Shown: positions 24,193 through 37,144 of the stretch, piece after piece
Layout: the number at the start of each line of letters is the position of its first letter
Numbering within the stretch: position 1 is the first letter of the stretch
NCBI GenBank assembly: GCA_943737045.1
Contig: CALSFV010000222.1
Span: 62,001 to 126,000, forward strand
DNA: 64,000 bases
Direction: 5' to 3'
DNA from: Parapristionchus giblindavisi
Lineage: Eukaryota > Nematoda > Chromadorea > Rhabditida > Diplogasteridae
The notes under the pieces: model-generated
What the model was told of the DNA's origin: nothing
The model's database searches: none
Seen by the model: the letters and a program-made list of their open reading frames with translations, nothing else
Program-made: the position numbers and the translations under genes

Positions 24193-24389
24193 AAACACAG
24201 ATCAACAAGAAAACATCCATAAAAGACCGCTTTTTCGTAGAACAGAACAAATTCTGACAAACAAGAAAGACACTCATTGGTGCACCCCAAGGATCATTAC
24301 AATTTCCTCGATTCTTCGTAATCTATGCAACGTCTTGAAAAAGAATGTATAATAAAATAAAATAAATACAATTTACCAAAAGCTTCAGA

Positions 24390-26273
24390 TGTCCGCATGT
24401 GGTTTCGTCGCGAATCTAGTTGCAGCATACACAGTGGTTCGCTCAGCGAATTTGCGAAATTCGTGAGTACATTTAAGTTAATTTAACTATATTTAAGTTA
24501 CTATAAACAAGCCTAAAGGCACACTCAAGCTTATTTTACTCTCCGAATACTCTCTCGCTAACAAAGAAAACGAGAGAGTGTAGCCTGAGCGGAGTGTTTC
24601 AAGTCTATTTTGGGTGTCACTTTAATCAATGCAATGAAATCGTTCAAGATTCGGTATGATGTGTGGCTTTCTCTGCATAAACAATATGCTTGTCTTGGCA
24701 GTGAATTCATTCTGGTATATTCTTCCCGAAGGCAATCCCGACTTTCAGATTGATTCGGTGTTGAGCAAAAGTGTTGGAACGGTATCGTCTTTCATTGATT
24801 ACTTCTATTTCGAAAATAAATTTTTATTATTGGTAGAATGAAAAAATAATAATTTCGCTATACAAAATTTCAAAACACATCAAAACACACAAAACACAAA
24901 ATACAATTCAAAACACAACCACATGCAATACAATCTGGGAGAACATTCTAAAGTTCTCCTATTTATTTTAATCTGCCCTGTGAAAGGTCCTCCGTTAAAT
25001 CAGACCCACGGCGCAGACTCACCAACCACGGTCCAATTGGTACCGGTGCATCTTTTTTACAATCATGTTTCAGATCACTTTGACTCTGTGGATGTGCGGC
25101 ATCGACGTGCATATTCTAATAGCCATCAACAGATTCATTATGTTCTCATGCCCACTGCAATCCCTTTCCATCTTCACCAGACGAAGAACATTCCATGCTC
25201 TGCTTTCAGTGCTCGTGATAAATTTCGCCAAAACGCTGCCAAATCTGATTTTAGGTTACAATTTGCTTGATTTTTTATATGAAAATTGTAAATACCTACA
25301 AATATTTGTCAATACTATTTTAGCCGAATTTTCTTGCCTCTGCTACAATCGAGAGTTGTTGTTGTGGATTTTCGTTGATTCTTCACAGAATGTTAGCAGC
25401 CATGATTCTTCCGAAACGCGGTTTTTTTTTAATTTACAAATTTTAAATTTTATGAAAATATCAAATTTTAGAAGTTCCTACTGTATCTGGATAAGTTTCA
25501 ATGTCTGCTGTATCGAATTGGTGATCATTTTCATTTGCGACACGTGCACACTGATACAGCTAAGAATGATTCATGCAAAGGTTATAAAAAATCTTTTCTC
25601 TCAATCCCCTTTGGTCTATAATTGTTATGTTTTTCTTGCTTTGGAAAGAACGCATCGAACAAAATGGAAATATTAATTTGAATAGACGTATAACGTATTC
25701 ACCATAGAGTTGGCTATTCTGGTTGCTGGTTGCGGGCCCCCAATGATCGCTCCCCCTCCCCTCTCTCCGAGGTTACGGGTCCGCAACTCCCTAAATCGGG
25801 AACTGTAATTCGTAACACAACAATATTACTAATTTTCTATCATTCAGAACTCCCACAATTCAACTTACAAGAAAAATGCGAGCAGTCGAAAAGCTGAAAT
25901 CAAACTTTTCGTTCAGGTAAGCATTGCAAATAACATTGGAAATAATAAAAATCGTTATTTCAGAGTTTCCTCCAAAGTGTGCCCTTAATGCTGATTGAGA
26001 TCATGTTCGTTTTGATTGCACCAAGAATGCCTAATGACTTTAGTCGATTCGCTACAAGAACGTTGGCGTGGCATATCGCACATTTTTTTGATGGGTGATT
26101 AAGTTTTCGTTTAAATTTTATTTTTATTTTCTGAATTTCAATAATTTTCTGAAAAAGTTAATTTCAGATTGATAATTTGTCTATTCCATACGAGAATGCA
26201 TTTGTTCACGAGAAAACATACCGTCGGGCCCGTGAGAGGTTCCATGCTTCGACGAATTGGAAATAGTGTTTGA
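24390..26273 (+). CDS. srx-type seven-transmembrane chemoreceptor
   Basis: Srx-family GPCR. Exons: 24390-24463, 24649-24781, 25074-25254, 25324-25420, 25472-25580, 25848-25916, 25964-26094, 26168-26273; the 900 nt are in phase and end in TGA. Motifs: FGMMCGFLCINNMLVL (TM2), MCGIDVHILIAINRF (end of TM3), PLQSLSIF, CLCYNRELLLW in the loop, and LAWHIAHFFDGLIICLFHTR at the C-terminus. Four exon lengths (74, 181, 69 and 131 nt) equal those of the minus-strand paralogue at 15638-19595, an independent check. The frame can start at the ATG at 24390, right after an AG acceptor that could be a trans-splice site, but TM1 would then be short; an upstream exon encoding 10-20 residues is possible. Repeats sit in introns 24464-24648 and 25581-25847. 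Confidence 0.88.
24516..24623. mobile_element. MITE family A copy in srx intron
   Basis: AGGCACACTCAAGCTTATTT at the left and AAGTCTATTTTGGGTGTCAC at the right, with CTCTCCG/CGGAGTG and the GAGAGAGTGT core. It fills most of intron 24464-24648. Confidence 0.7.
25705..25790. mobile_element. truncated copy of GCGGGCCCGC element
   Basis: Starts TAGAGTTGGCTATT exactly like the element at 62575-62900 and carries TTGCGGGCCCCCAA and TTACGGGTCCGCAA, decayed forms of its 14-bp palindrome. The right end is missing. It lies in intron 25581-25847 of the srx-type gene. Confidence 0.65.
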
Positions 26274-28826
26274 TATCCAGTAAAGTTTGGAATGTATACT
26301 CATACATTATCTTATTATACTGTAATAAATTGTTCCAAGTGATAAATTATAGGTCACTGGCTTTGATTACTTTACATGACGCATTTATCTAAATAAGCAA
26401 GTTTTTTTATTATTTTTTTCCTTCATTTCTACTATTGTTCCATTCGAAAATACCGAATCTACCAGATTTATTGAAATAGTAACGGATCATAAAGACATGA
26501 AAATACTCAATGTAAAAAAACCTATTTGTAAATCAAAAGTGTTAAAAGAATTAACGATGGATCCTTAACAATAAGTAAACCTTCGAATCGCTTATGTGTG
26601 AAAAAGATGATATAAAAATCATAACATATTTAATGACCGTGAACATTGTTATTCTGTCCCAGTGGGCAATTAGGATAGTTTTGATCATTGTATTAAATCA
26701 CGCCTTTTTTATGATATCATTCCATTATTCATGAGATAATTTAATGGACACCCAAACTATCCTAACTGATTGCCGATCTTCTCGGACTCAAGAATTTTGG
26801 AATCGAAAAATGAGCATCTGAAGATCAACGTCAATGTTGTGGGACTGTCGGAAGTAAGATGAGCTTTTTTACCGTGCACATCAGATTTTTGTATTGATAA
26901 ATGTGTTTTAAAAATGAAACGAACCCAGAGGTAATTTAAACCCCCCGCGTCGATAATTGATCGCTGATCTTCAGCTAATGAAAACAATGATTGCTTTCTT
27001 CGAATTTATTATGAATGTGCTTCCTAGAAAGAAAGACTTTTACTCTGATAGATTGAATTAACAGTTGATTAAGATATTTTTTCTGATGGTCAACTCTATA
27101 CACTCTCATCGCTATCTGATCTCTCCACCACATAACTTCTCCTCTTCCCACACCATATCTCACCCATTGTACCCGCTGGCCAAGATTCCATAGATGGGTA
27201 TATGTATGACGCTTTTTGTTGCTGGACGCATACTGCGAAGGGTCGCGTACTAATGGGTCTGACAATGAATAAAGACTATCGCTCATTCTTCATGTATGCT
27301 CTGTTATGGAGCGGTTATCTCTCTGTTTGACTCTCTTATCTATTGTTGTACTCTAGTCATGTGCTTAACTTACTCACGCTTGAAATATTTATATCTCAGA
27401 GATATTTAAATATCTTCAGGTCACCTATAATGGCCGTAAAAGGAGTGTGCATTTATTATATATTTAATTCAAACCACTACGATGCAATAAGTTTCATCAG
27501 GAATGAAGAAGAGTAAATATATGAAAAGTGGATGGTATACTGAAAGACTAGCCATCACTACTCTGATGCTGTTCGAACAGCAATCAGCGTTCACTCTACG
27601 TTCAACCTCGTTGGAAGCAACGTTTCCTCCTGCTTTCCACTCCCAGTTCACGAGACTACAAGCGGTGTCGTGATCACTCTACCTGACTTTTCATAATATC
27701 TGGATGAAACGATTGGATTCTTCCGTCTCAATTAAAACTACTTCGAAGTACACTTTCCCTTCCCATACTCTATGTAATTAAGATTTAAAACGTGCATTCA
27801 ATAGAACAATTTTTTTTTCAGAAAAAACCAATCTATCATTATTTATCCTGTTATATTTCGACTTTAACCTTGTTTAACCCCAAATCATTCAACCCAATAG
27901 ATTTTTTACTACCTCTTTTTCACCCCCACACGGTCTCATTGGCATTTATTTTAATTTTATTTATTTATGAGCTGTTTCAAATGTTTTCTCATCTTTTCCA
28001 TGTATGATAAATTTAATTAAATATGTTCGCTTCAAGCATGTATCTATGAGCTAACTTTTTCTTAGATATAGGGAAAAAAAGAAGAACAAAAGTAACTGTA
28101 GTATCAACTGTAATACTTTCTCATCAATATCTGATATCTGACTACTAATTTTTCCACTCCTTATCTCGTTCAGTTCTGGTGTTCTATAAATGGGCGTATC
28201 TGTGGCGATTTTGCGAAATTTAAAAAAAACAATAAAAAGAGAACAAAATTTCAAAAAATTACCATTATAAGTACACTCTTATTGCTTCCCAGCGCCCAAG
28301 ATAATATTTTCTCTTTTCTCGTACATTAGGCGAACGCACACACACTAACAAACCTTAGATCATACATCATCAAGACCATGGAAAACCCTAAAAATCGGAT
28401 CCTTGTGCAATTTTGTCACAATTCGTCACAAATGTAAAACATTTTTGTTTCGACAGTTCAGTTGACTACTCCTTTGGCATGTAATACCTAAGTCAATGCC
28501 TATGTGTTATTGCTTCTGATCTTATCACTTTTTAAAAACTTCCTTAATCTTGTTTTCATTAAGCTGAAGAATTATCATTGATGCGTAGCTTGAGTAGCTT
28601 ATTTTTCCCCATAGTAATCCCGAGCGTGGGAGAGTGAAGCACTGAGTTCATTTACTCTAGTTCGTAACTTCTGTTTTGTGGTTTAAAGTTCAATTGTCCA
28701 TTCAGATTTATTTTCCCTCTAGTATCTCAGCTACGTTTACTGTCTCACCAGTATGACAGAAAAGGGCGGGACTAGAGCCCAATCCTGAAATTGAAATTTT
28801 TAAATTTAGTATTTTCCTCTGTAGCT
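26274..28826. other. intergenic, nothing recognised
   Basis: AT-rich sequence with short frames only. No phase-consistent exon chain or clear inverted repeat was found. The region separates the srx-type gene from the downstream str-type gene and should hold the latter's promoter. Confidence 0.5.
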
Positions 28827-28987
28827 ATGACGTTTGCCCTTCCGGTCTTGTACGAAGATTCTCTCAAAAATGTAGGTTTCATTTGCATTTTATCACTCGA
28901 AGATCAAAGATCATTCCAGACAATTTACGTAACAATACATCACGTCGGTGTCAGTAAGTAGCAATTAATAATAATAATAAAAATAAA

Positions 28988-29067
<80 letters not shown>

Positions 29068-31313
29068 ATTTGAAACAGATAAACGACATTTGATTAAATT
29101 CTTGCTTCTTATTTTGCATTAATGATTCCCTAGTATTATCTTTTTCAGCTCTCGCCGTTCTAGTGAACATTACACTCATGTTCTGTATAATAACCTGTCG
29201 CAAGCAAGATTTCGGTGCATATCGCTATCTCTTGCTGACATTCGCTTCTGTTGATCTCATCTATGCGCTCACACATTTCATTGTTATGCCGGTATCATTT
29301 CTAATGGTTATATTCTATGATCATTCTCTTATTAGGTTCCCGAGGCTTGGGCGAACGCCTTTTATATGGGTGCTCATGGCTATGTAAGAGGTAATGTACT
29401 TTAATTACTACTCCTACTAAATTGTACTCAAGCGGTACTTAATTTTCTCTGATGCATCAATATTATTTTAGGTCATTTTTCCGTTTCATGGTTTGCTGGA
29501 ACGCATTCCTTATCATTTCCTGTACTCGTCTTTCATTTTCTCTACCGTTACCTGGCCGTCAAAGGGTTACTTTTTTAGTTTATTAGCAAAAAGACATGAT
29601 GACTAATCAACTAGGGTACATTATTAGCCATATTTTTAAAATAATCTATTAATATTATTAATTTAATTTAGGTCCCTCTACCTTAATCTCTTTCGTAAAC
29701 CCTGGTTTTACCTGGCTCAATTCAGTTTTGTCTTTTCCATCGGTGCAACTTGGTAGGAATCGTATTGGAAAGTTTTGCGAAATTACTAGTTGTTTAAGGT
29801 TCCTCACTTTTTTCTTTCTTAACGACTGCGATGATTTTGTCGCGGAATACATGAAACCGATACTTCGAAATCATACCAGATCGATCTCGCTTCCATTAGA
29901 GGAATACACAATCGCTTTATACTGGGTATGACAGAGCGTTTATTTCTTAATTAGAATGTATGATAGTAGCAGGCTGCATAATTTGCTCCGATCTTACGCT
30001 CAATAATTTGGCTGGCCACAATCATTTTTGAATCCGTCCAAATTATAATCAATCGCTCTATTGTCTTATGTTGCCACCGTTGCGACATAATATTTTACGT
30101 ATTTCACCGCATTTGTATTTGTTTTTCACCACGGTCACCGCATAACGAAATATTATTAGCATCATACCACTCTATTGTAGCTGTTTTGTTTGTTATTTGG
30201 AAAAAAACTGTAAATAGTGAAAAGTGAGGACTTTCCGGAGGTAATAATGTTATAATATATGTTCGAAAGGACTTGTGGAGAACAGCTTGTTTGTTTTTCA
30301 GAAAAATGATACTTTCTCCGGCCCTCGATGGAAGCCTATCCTCGGTTTCATGATAATGGGATCAACTATGGGCGGCTGCTATGCGTTCATGATTTTTGCA
30401 GCTGTCACAATCGTTGGGTATGGTAATTTATCAGTTGACGGTAGCTGCCAGACTAGACTTGTGAGAAATGTTACAATATGAGATATGAAAGTCTAGAATA
30501 TTTCAGGAAAATGCAGCACAAGTCAACTTCGAAGAGTGAGAATACCACACGTTTACAGCAACAATTATTAATAGCTCTAGCATACCAGGTTTGCAATATT
30601 CAAGATTCCTACATGAAGAATGAATGAATGAAGACCGTATCAGTTGAATTTGTAGTTATTTACATATTTATTAAAATACGCTGAGCTAAGTGGAACGCTT
30701 TACATATCAGAGCTATCATCCCTTGACCTCTAGATAAATGTGTTGAAATCAATACGCCGAGTTATTAGAGAATAAGAGTGACTGTTTGATAATAGATAAA
30801 TGTATCATTATATTAAAATTTATACGTATTCATGAAATAACAATAAAACGTGTGATGATACAAGGAAAATCTGTAAGACAATGATAACAAATACGATAAC
30901 GATACAGAGATAGGAAGTTTCTACTGTTAATTTTTCATCATTTTAATTTATCACGATATCAATTATTCGCTATAATAAGTTACCCTTGCAATACATAAAT
31001 TATGATTATCATTACTATTATGTTTTATTCATACTGAAATTTCCAGAGTATTCTTCCTCTCATAACCGCCTATTCACCGCCTTTCCTGTGCATAATCGGA
31101 CCGTTCATCGGAATGTCAACCACACTCATAGCCGACGTCTCTCCACTCCTATGCATGATACATCCTGTATTTGACGGATTGGTCTTGATTTGGACCATAC
31201 GGGCGTACAGGCAAGAGCATCTCATTCATGTAAAAATATCCATTAGAAGGAAAGAACGGAGGATATTAAAACGGCATGTGTTGGAAAGGTTTTCAAAGAA
31301 AAAAAAAACATAA
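28827..31313 (+). CDS. str-type seven-transmembrane chemoreceptor, complete
   Basis: Nematode chemoreceptor of the Str superfamily (str/srj/srd-like; ODR-10 is a known member). Ten exons: 28827-28871, 28920-28953, 29149-29291, 29336-29390, 29472-29565, 29672-29752, 29799-29925, 30302-30417, 30507-30588, 31047-31313. Total 1,044 nt in one frame, 347 residues, the usual size. Motifs in order: LAVLVNITLMFCII (TM1), GAYRYLLLTFASVDLIYA (TM2), NAFYMGAHGYVRGHFSVSW, LVFHFLYRYLAVK (the family's YRY motif), a 29799-29925 exon ending EEYTIALYW, KSENTTRLQQQLLIALAYQ before TM6, and HPVFDGLVLIWTIRAYR after TM7. A basic tail follows. The first two exons are short and their junction is my choice; reading straight through 28872-28919 is also open. 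Intron 2 carries a TAA microsatellite. Confidence 0.9.
28966..29066. repeat. (TAA)n microsatellite
   Basis: About 100 bp of nearly pure ATA/TAA trinucleotide, with two AAAT interruptions at its start. It lies in intron 28954-29148 of the str-type gene and explains the poly-isoleucine frame on the minus strand. Confidence 0.95.
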
Positions 31314-33265
31314 TAAATCTAAAACGATCCAGTGTTTCGCCCTGGTCCACTTCTAGAACATTATGCATAGCTGACTTGTAAAATTTAATAATAAAAAAAA
31401 TTTAGTAATAAAAAAATGTAAATATAAAGAAATTAATCTTGCAGGGAAATAATTTTGAACTGTTTCCGAAGAAAAGCATTCCGACAAAATGTATCGAGTA
31501 CTCCTGCCAATCTATTGCAATCGGACAAATCTCGATAACGAAACAACTCATTATTGATGTATATATGTATATAATGTAATATTAAATTATTTTTAAAATA
31601 CATTTTTCGTTTTTTACATGCTCAAACATCGAAGATAAGCTTATGAAATTCAGACTCGTAGTGTGTGACAATATTCCGATTTTTAAATTGAGTTTGAAAT
31701 ATACTGGATGGGAACATTTCACGCACTTTGTTATTCAGAGAGACAGATCGTATGAGCCTGAGAATAAATGTAAATTAATCTACGATTGAAATCTGTTGGA
31801 CACATTTCATGATTTTGTCGTACATAACGAGATATGCGCCAGAGCCGGGAGATATTATGTTTCAAGGTACGAAAAGTAGATCAAACAATACAATATTAGC
31901 CATAACAAAGATGTGTTAGTTTAACGTTCTTTTCGAGTTTTTATTAGGTTTGTTGGTGCAATAGGGTCTATGTCCTCGAATTCATCATAGACATCATCAT
32001 GAGGTTTGTTTAAGACGAATATTCTTCGTATATATAATAATCCATTTTTCAATCCATATATAAAGAAGCAATGGAAGTGGTCAAGATATTTATACCTAAA
32101 GCGCCTAAAATGGACCAAAAAGAGGAGGAAGTCTTAATCTGGCAAATTTTTCGTTATGTTCTCTGTTTTTCGTTATGAATATGAAGGGAATAGACAAAAA
32201 TGAGTTTTAGAATTAAGTTTTAAGCGTTCCGTAGCATTTTTTTTTAAATTGAACAAAGAACAAACACTTTAAAGGGAAAAGAGCGGGTTTTACCATAGTC
32301 TATTGCTTTATATTGCTTTGCAGTGACTCGAAAATTTTGCAGGATGAAAAATAGCCAGTCATGCGCCCCATATTCTCAGGGTATTGTCTCTGCGGTCGAT
32401 GCAGGCATCTATTGCATCTGCAACCATTCTTACTGTATTCTTCGTCTTGCATTCTATTCTATTCGTCATACAGGAGATATTGCAATGGGACACTGCCGAT
32501 GATAATGATGATAAATATGAATGAGAGGAAGATACAGTGACTGAAGAGACACGCTCTATCGATCAATAGTCAGTGTGATAGCGCTCTAAAACCATTGTTG
32601 AACAAAAAAAAATTGTCGATTATTATCTCCACTGCAAATATCCCATTATATTCCCAATATTTTAAACATTTTCGTTTGAATATCTATGTACATTTCCAAA
32701 TCAGAGTGAAAATAGGGGTGATATGTGGGGGTCACTGCATTACATAGAAAGACGATGTTTTCCACAATTATTTAAAAAATAACAGAATTCTAATACAATC
32801 TCCAACGAGCATTTTTTGGAAAGCAAACGACCACAGCAGCGGATGTTCGTTCAGGTACGTACAAACTTTGATAAAAAAAACTCTCTTTCATTGTTTGTTG
32901 TATAGCATGACTCGAATATGAGATATAGAGAGTTTACCTTGATTGGAGAGTCTTGACAAAGTTTAGTTGATAAACTAGTTCTGTCCTTGATCAGCATTAT
33001 TTGTTCTAGCAGTTTAAAGAACAAATGTATTTATGTTTATGCACTGTATTGGCATTGTAATCATATTTAATAATAATAACATCAAACAGTTAACAAAATT
33101 TATCGTGACTATCGACAATAAATTATAAGAAGGGTTTGGGGTAAATCTTTTAGGGAATTCCCTGCACTACCTGGAGACTCTCTGTATTACACTACCGAGA
33201 GAGTCTCCAGATAGTGGAGACAATTGCCTCGAGACATGACTAGTGGATATCTGTCGGAAGGCGTA
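31314..33265. other. intergenic, no gene recognised
   Basis: AT-rich. A minus-strand frame at 31921-32118 has an acidic C-terminus and an intron-like flank but no partner exons. A hairpin at about 33171-33235 pairs CTACCTGGAGACTCTC with GAGAGTCTCCAGATAG. Nothing else was recognised. Confidence 0.5.
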
Positions 33266-33777
33266 CAGGGCTGGGATTTTTTGAAAATATTTTCAAAAAA
33301 TTTTTTGATCAAAAAATTCAAAAAATGGCTCAAAAATTTTTTGAATTCAAAAAATGTTTGAAAAAATTCTTTACTCTGTTTAAAAGGATAAAAAGCAATT
33401 CATACACATCATTTTTGCCTGAAAAGTGGGCAATTAACCGAATTCTGAAACATAAAAAACATGACACAATATTTTGTCACTTTAAAAAAATTCTACGTCA
33501 GTGCATTGGGCACACTAATCCACACTAAAACACTTAGAATCCTCTTCAACAAGACCGTGAAAAATGATAGAAAAGGGAATCTTGTTAGGTTTTGTCAAAT
33601 CTTGTCTCAATTTTCCACAAATGTTTCACTTTCTGTCGTTTTAGCGGTACTTTTTTACACTTAATTTTTTTTGATTTTTGGAGAAAAATTCAAAAAACTT
33701 TTTTGATTTTGAATTTTTTGAAATGGTCAAAAAATTAAAAAAATTCAAAAAATCAAAATCAAAAAATCCCAGCCCTG
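33266..33777. mobile_element. non-autonomous hAT element with 8-bp TSD
   Basis: 512 bp. Ends are CAGGGCTGGGATTTTTTG and its complement ...TCCCAGCCCTG. Flanking 8-bp target duplication AAGGCGTA at 33258-33265 and 33778-33785 is exact. The 8-bp TSD and CAGGG start are hAT hallmarks. The interior is A/T-rich with many AAAATTTTTTGAA words and codes for no transposase. Confidence 0.9.
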
Positions 33778-34167
33778 AAGGCGTATACCCTAGGCGCGTT
33801 CTAGCATGATCTTTTACACTAGTTCTTCCATGACGTCCAATGAAAGATGTGTAACCCGTTGCTGTAGTAGTGTGAACATCTTTGAGTATACGTTCAGGCG
33901 ACGATGAAGGACTAGAAAGTTGAAAAAAAATATCCTCAAAACTATAATGGCAACTAAAAAACTTACTATAGAGGTGTTATGACTATATTTAAAGTTGTTA
34001 ATATTTTTTCAAGAACTATCAATTTTGATAGGAACGTCTATCGCCTCCAAAACGGAAAATGGAAATACAAATATTGAAATGATCAAACATAGACTACAGG
34101 ACAATAGGGCTATTACTATTGGAAAATTTGTAGTTAATAGGAATGTTTTTCGAGCAGTGTTTTTTTT

Positions 34168-36405
34168 TGCAAATAAAATTACCTCAAATTTTGTATTAAT
34201 CTTCTAATATTGGATTGCTTCCTTATAAATAGATCAATGCTATCACACATATTGGAAGGCGATATAGGCGCCTGAAATTATGAAATCTTAACTAGAGGAG
34301 GAAACACTTGCACGATCTAAATAGACAAAAAAGTCAAACAAAAAAGAATAAAATGGGGGTTTGCTAAAATGATGTTATTTTAGGATTGAAAGAATTAAAG
34401 AAAAGAAAATAATAATAATAATATTTAATAATATTTATTTATGTGGTGACAGTGAAAACAGAGAAACTCTCCCGTCTTTCCACACTATGGTCCATTTTTT
34501 CTTTTTTTTTCCTTAGCTTAACATCACATAAAATCAATAAGAAAAATACCGAGAATATTCTCAATCAATGAAAGAAAGAGAATAGGAAATAATCAATAAG
34601 CAAGGGTCTTTATTCATACTCTCTCTCATGGAGGAAAATCCGATCAGGTAGAACAATCTAGAGAAAGAACAGAAAAGATGAGAGAGAGAGAGAGAGAGAG
34701 AGAGTTCTACGAGAGAATTAGACAACAATACGTTCTAGTGGCCTTATCTGTGCAGACGATCTGCATACGAGTGAAACAGTCAAAACAAGAAGAAGATACA
34801 AGATCTTGAGGCAAAGTGAAAAAAAGAGAAAAAACTAACGAAAAGAACTAAAAAAACTTATTTTTAAATACGTTTTTTTAGTTCTTTTCGTTAGTTTTTT
34901 CACAAAAACACTTAAAAGTGAACAAAGTTTTGCATTGTATTCACTTCTATTGCTACTTTTGCCCAATATATTTATATAAAATACAGAGAGTATTAGATAA
35001 AAATGAATTGCAGTTGTTACAGTTCACAACGGATTACTAAAGTTCCTCACAGTTCACTACAGTTAAGGAGAGACATTCACTACAGTTATTGAACTGTAGA
35101 ATGAATTTTGTTTTGCAAATTTGAGGTATTTTTTTATTATCATGGTCAGGATGGACTTTTGAACTCCTGAGCTCCTGAGCTCTTGAACTCCGAATCAATT
35201 GTGAGAAACTTCCATTCAGGGCTGCATCCAGGCCGTTTCGGTTTTTTTGAATAATCTTAACTTGAGATAAATGTGAAGAAAAGGACAAACATAAAACAAA
35301 ATATGTTTTTTTTTCCTGAACGACCGTACGATTACGGATCTATAATAGTAATATCGTGCCATAAACGCGATGAAAGAGCAAAACAAAAATTAATAAATTA
35401 AATTTTCCCATGTTAACGGCGACCACTCCATCCAAATCTGTGTGCATTTTGGTACAAAACAATTCGCGGTATTTCAAATTGTCATCGACACCTATCGTGC
35501 CATATATCAGGTGAAAGCGCGAAAAATTAGGAACAATATACGATTTGGCTCATGTGGAAACGTAATCTTTTTCAGCGGTCACTATGACCGATGTACGAAA
35601 ATAACTTTCACTGTGATTTGATCATAACAACTTATGGAAAGCCACCATAGCTATTGTGTGTATAGTCGTAGCCATGGAAGAAAAAAATACTTTTTTTCAT
35701 TTAAATTTTTTGTTTCAGTTCTTTTCATTAGTTTTTATTCTTTTGTTTTCACTTTGTCCCAAGATCTTGTATCTTCTTCTTGTTCTTCTTGTTCTGAGAG
35801 TTTCACTCTTATGTAGATGAACTGTGAAGATAAACAATACACAAAGCCAGGAGAACGTATCGTTGCATAACTCTCTCGTAGGACGCGCTCTCTCATCTTT
35901 GCTCTTCTTTCTCTAGATTGCTCTAACTGATCGGTCTCTCCGCCATATGAAAGAGTATGAATAGAGAACCTTGCTTATTCAATATTCGTCACTCTCTTTC
36001 TAAAAAAAAAAGAAAAAAATATCCCAGAGGTTGGTCAAAATGGGAGAGTTCTCTGTTTTCTTTTCTTTCGTTATTTTTTCAATCCTTTCCCAATCTTCTA
36101 AAATGCCCTTATTTAAAAGTAACCTCTCTGTAAGAAATGATAAATATTATTATTAGTAATCCTTCATTTTATTCATTTCCGTTTCATTGTTCTCGTCTAT
36201 TTAAATCGTGCAAGTGTTTCTCATGTTTCAAATTTAATGTTTCTGTTAATTAATTAATTAATTAATTAATTAATTAATTAGTGTTTCTAATTTTAGGCGC
36301 CTATATCGCCTTCAATATGATTGACAGCTTTGATCTATTCATAAGGAAGTAACTCAATATTTTAAAATAGATTAATACAGAATTTGAGGTAATTTTATTT
36401 GCCAC
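34168..36405. mobile_element. 2.2-kb inverted-repeat element
   Basis: AAATAAAATTACCTCAAATT at the left matches the complement of AATTTGAGGTAATTTTATTT at the right. Within, GGCGATATAGGCGCC, CAATCTAGAGAAAG and GTTTTCAC... occur mirror-wise in both halves. A small perfect hairpin at about 34835-34910 (ACTAACGAAAAGAACTAAAA) lies in the left arm. (TTAA)n at 36248-36282 and (GA)n at 34680-34704 are low-complexity inserts. A single-arm copy is at 43170-44065. No transposase recognised. Confidence 0.65.
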
Positions 36406-36527
36406 GTAAATATATAATTCTTTTTTTTTCCCTTATAATTAGTACATGAATGTAAAATGACTCTGAAAGCATGTCAGAACGTAAAACTAGCTATGAAAAT
36501 ATATATCTATTTATCTAACAAGGAACC

Positions 36528-37144
36528 TCTTTTACATTAATCTGGCGATGAGATTTGAGTTATACCTCATTTGAAAGCCCTTCTTCTGTAGATTAAGGCT
36601 ATGTACTTAAAAAATGCAACGGAGGTCTGTGCACGGACTTAAAATTGGAGAAGTGTCTAAAACGCAATGATGCGCGCAATGATGCACTAGTTCTCCGCGT
36701 TATCTCTGCCCGCTAGTGGTGTCACAAAGGTGAAGATGAGTAATTGTGGCATATCTGACGAACTTCGGTTAGGTTGGACGCGCGAAAGACGTTAAACAAC
36801 AATTGGAAACTACTCCAAAAGTTTTTTTCAATAAGAGAAAGTTCTCTACAGCCAGTTCAAGCACATCGGCATCGGCTCTTCAAACTTATAATTGTAAATT
36901 CATTCGGAAACGGATAACGAGGATCACTAGCTAGATGTACAACCACTAGAGCGCAGAGATAACGCGGAGAACTAGTGCATCATTCCGTGCATCATTGCGT
37001 TTTAGACACTTCTCTAATTTTAAGTCCGTGCACAGACCTCCGTTGCATTTTTTAAGTACATAGTCTTAATCTACAGAAGAAGGGCTTTCAAATGAGGTAT
37101 AACTCATCTCTCATCGCCAGATTAATGTAAAAGAGGTTCCTTGT
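36528..37144. mobile_element. inverted-repeat element with about 220-bp arms
   Basis: ACAAGGAACCTCTTTTACAT at the left and its complement at the right. The arms stay alike through GAACTAGTGCATCAT and the GTGCATCATTGCG region. The centre of about 150 bp is unique. Non-coding. Confidence 0.75.

Noticed and set aside
31921..32118. Minus-strand frame with acidic tail (DDVYDEFEDIDPIAP)
   Set aside because: It looks protein-like, but I could not find any partner exon in phase on either side. Not called without expression evidence.
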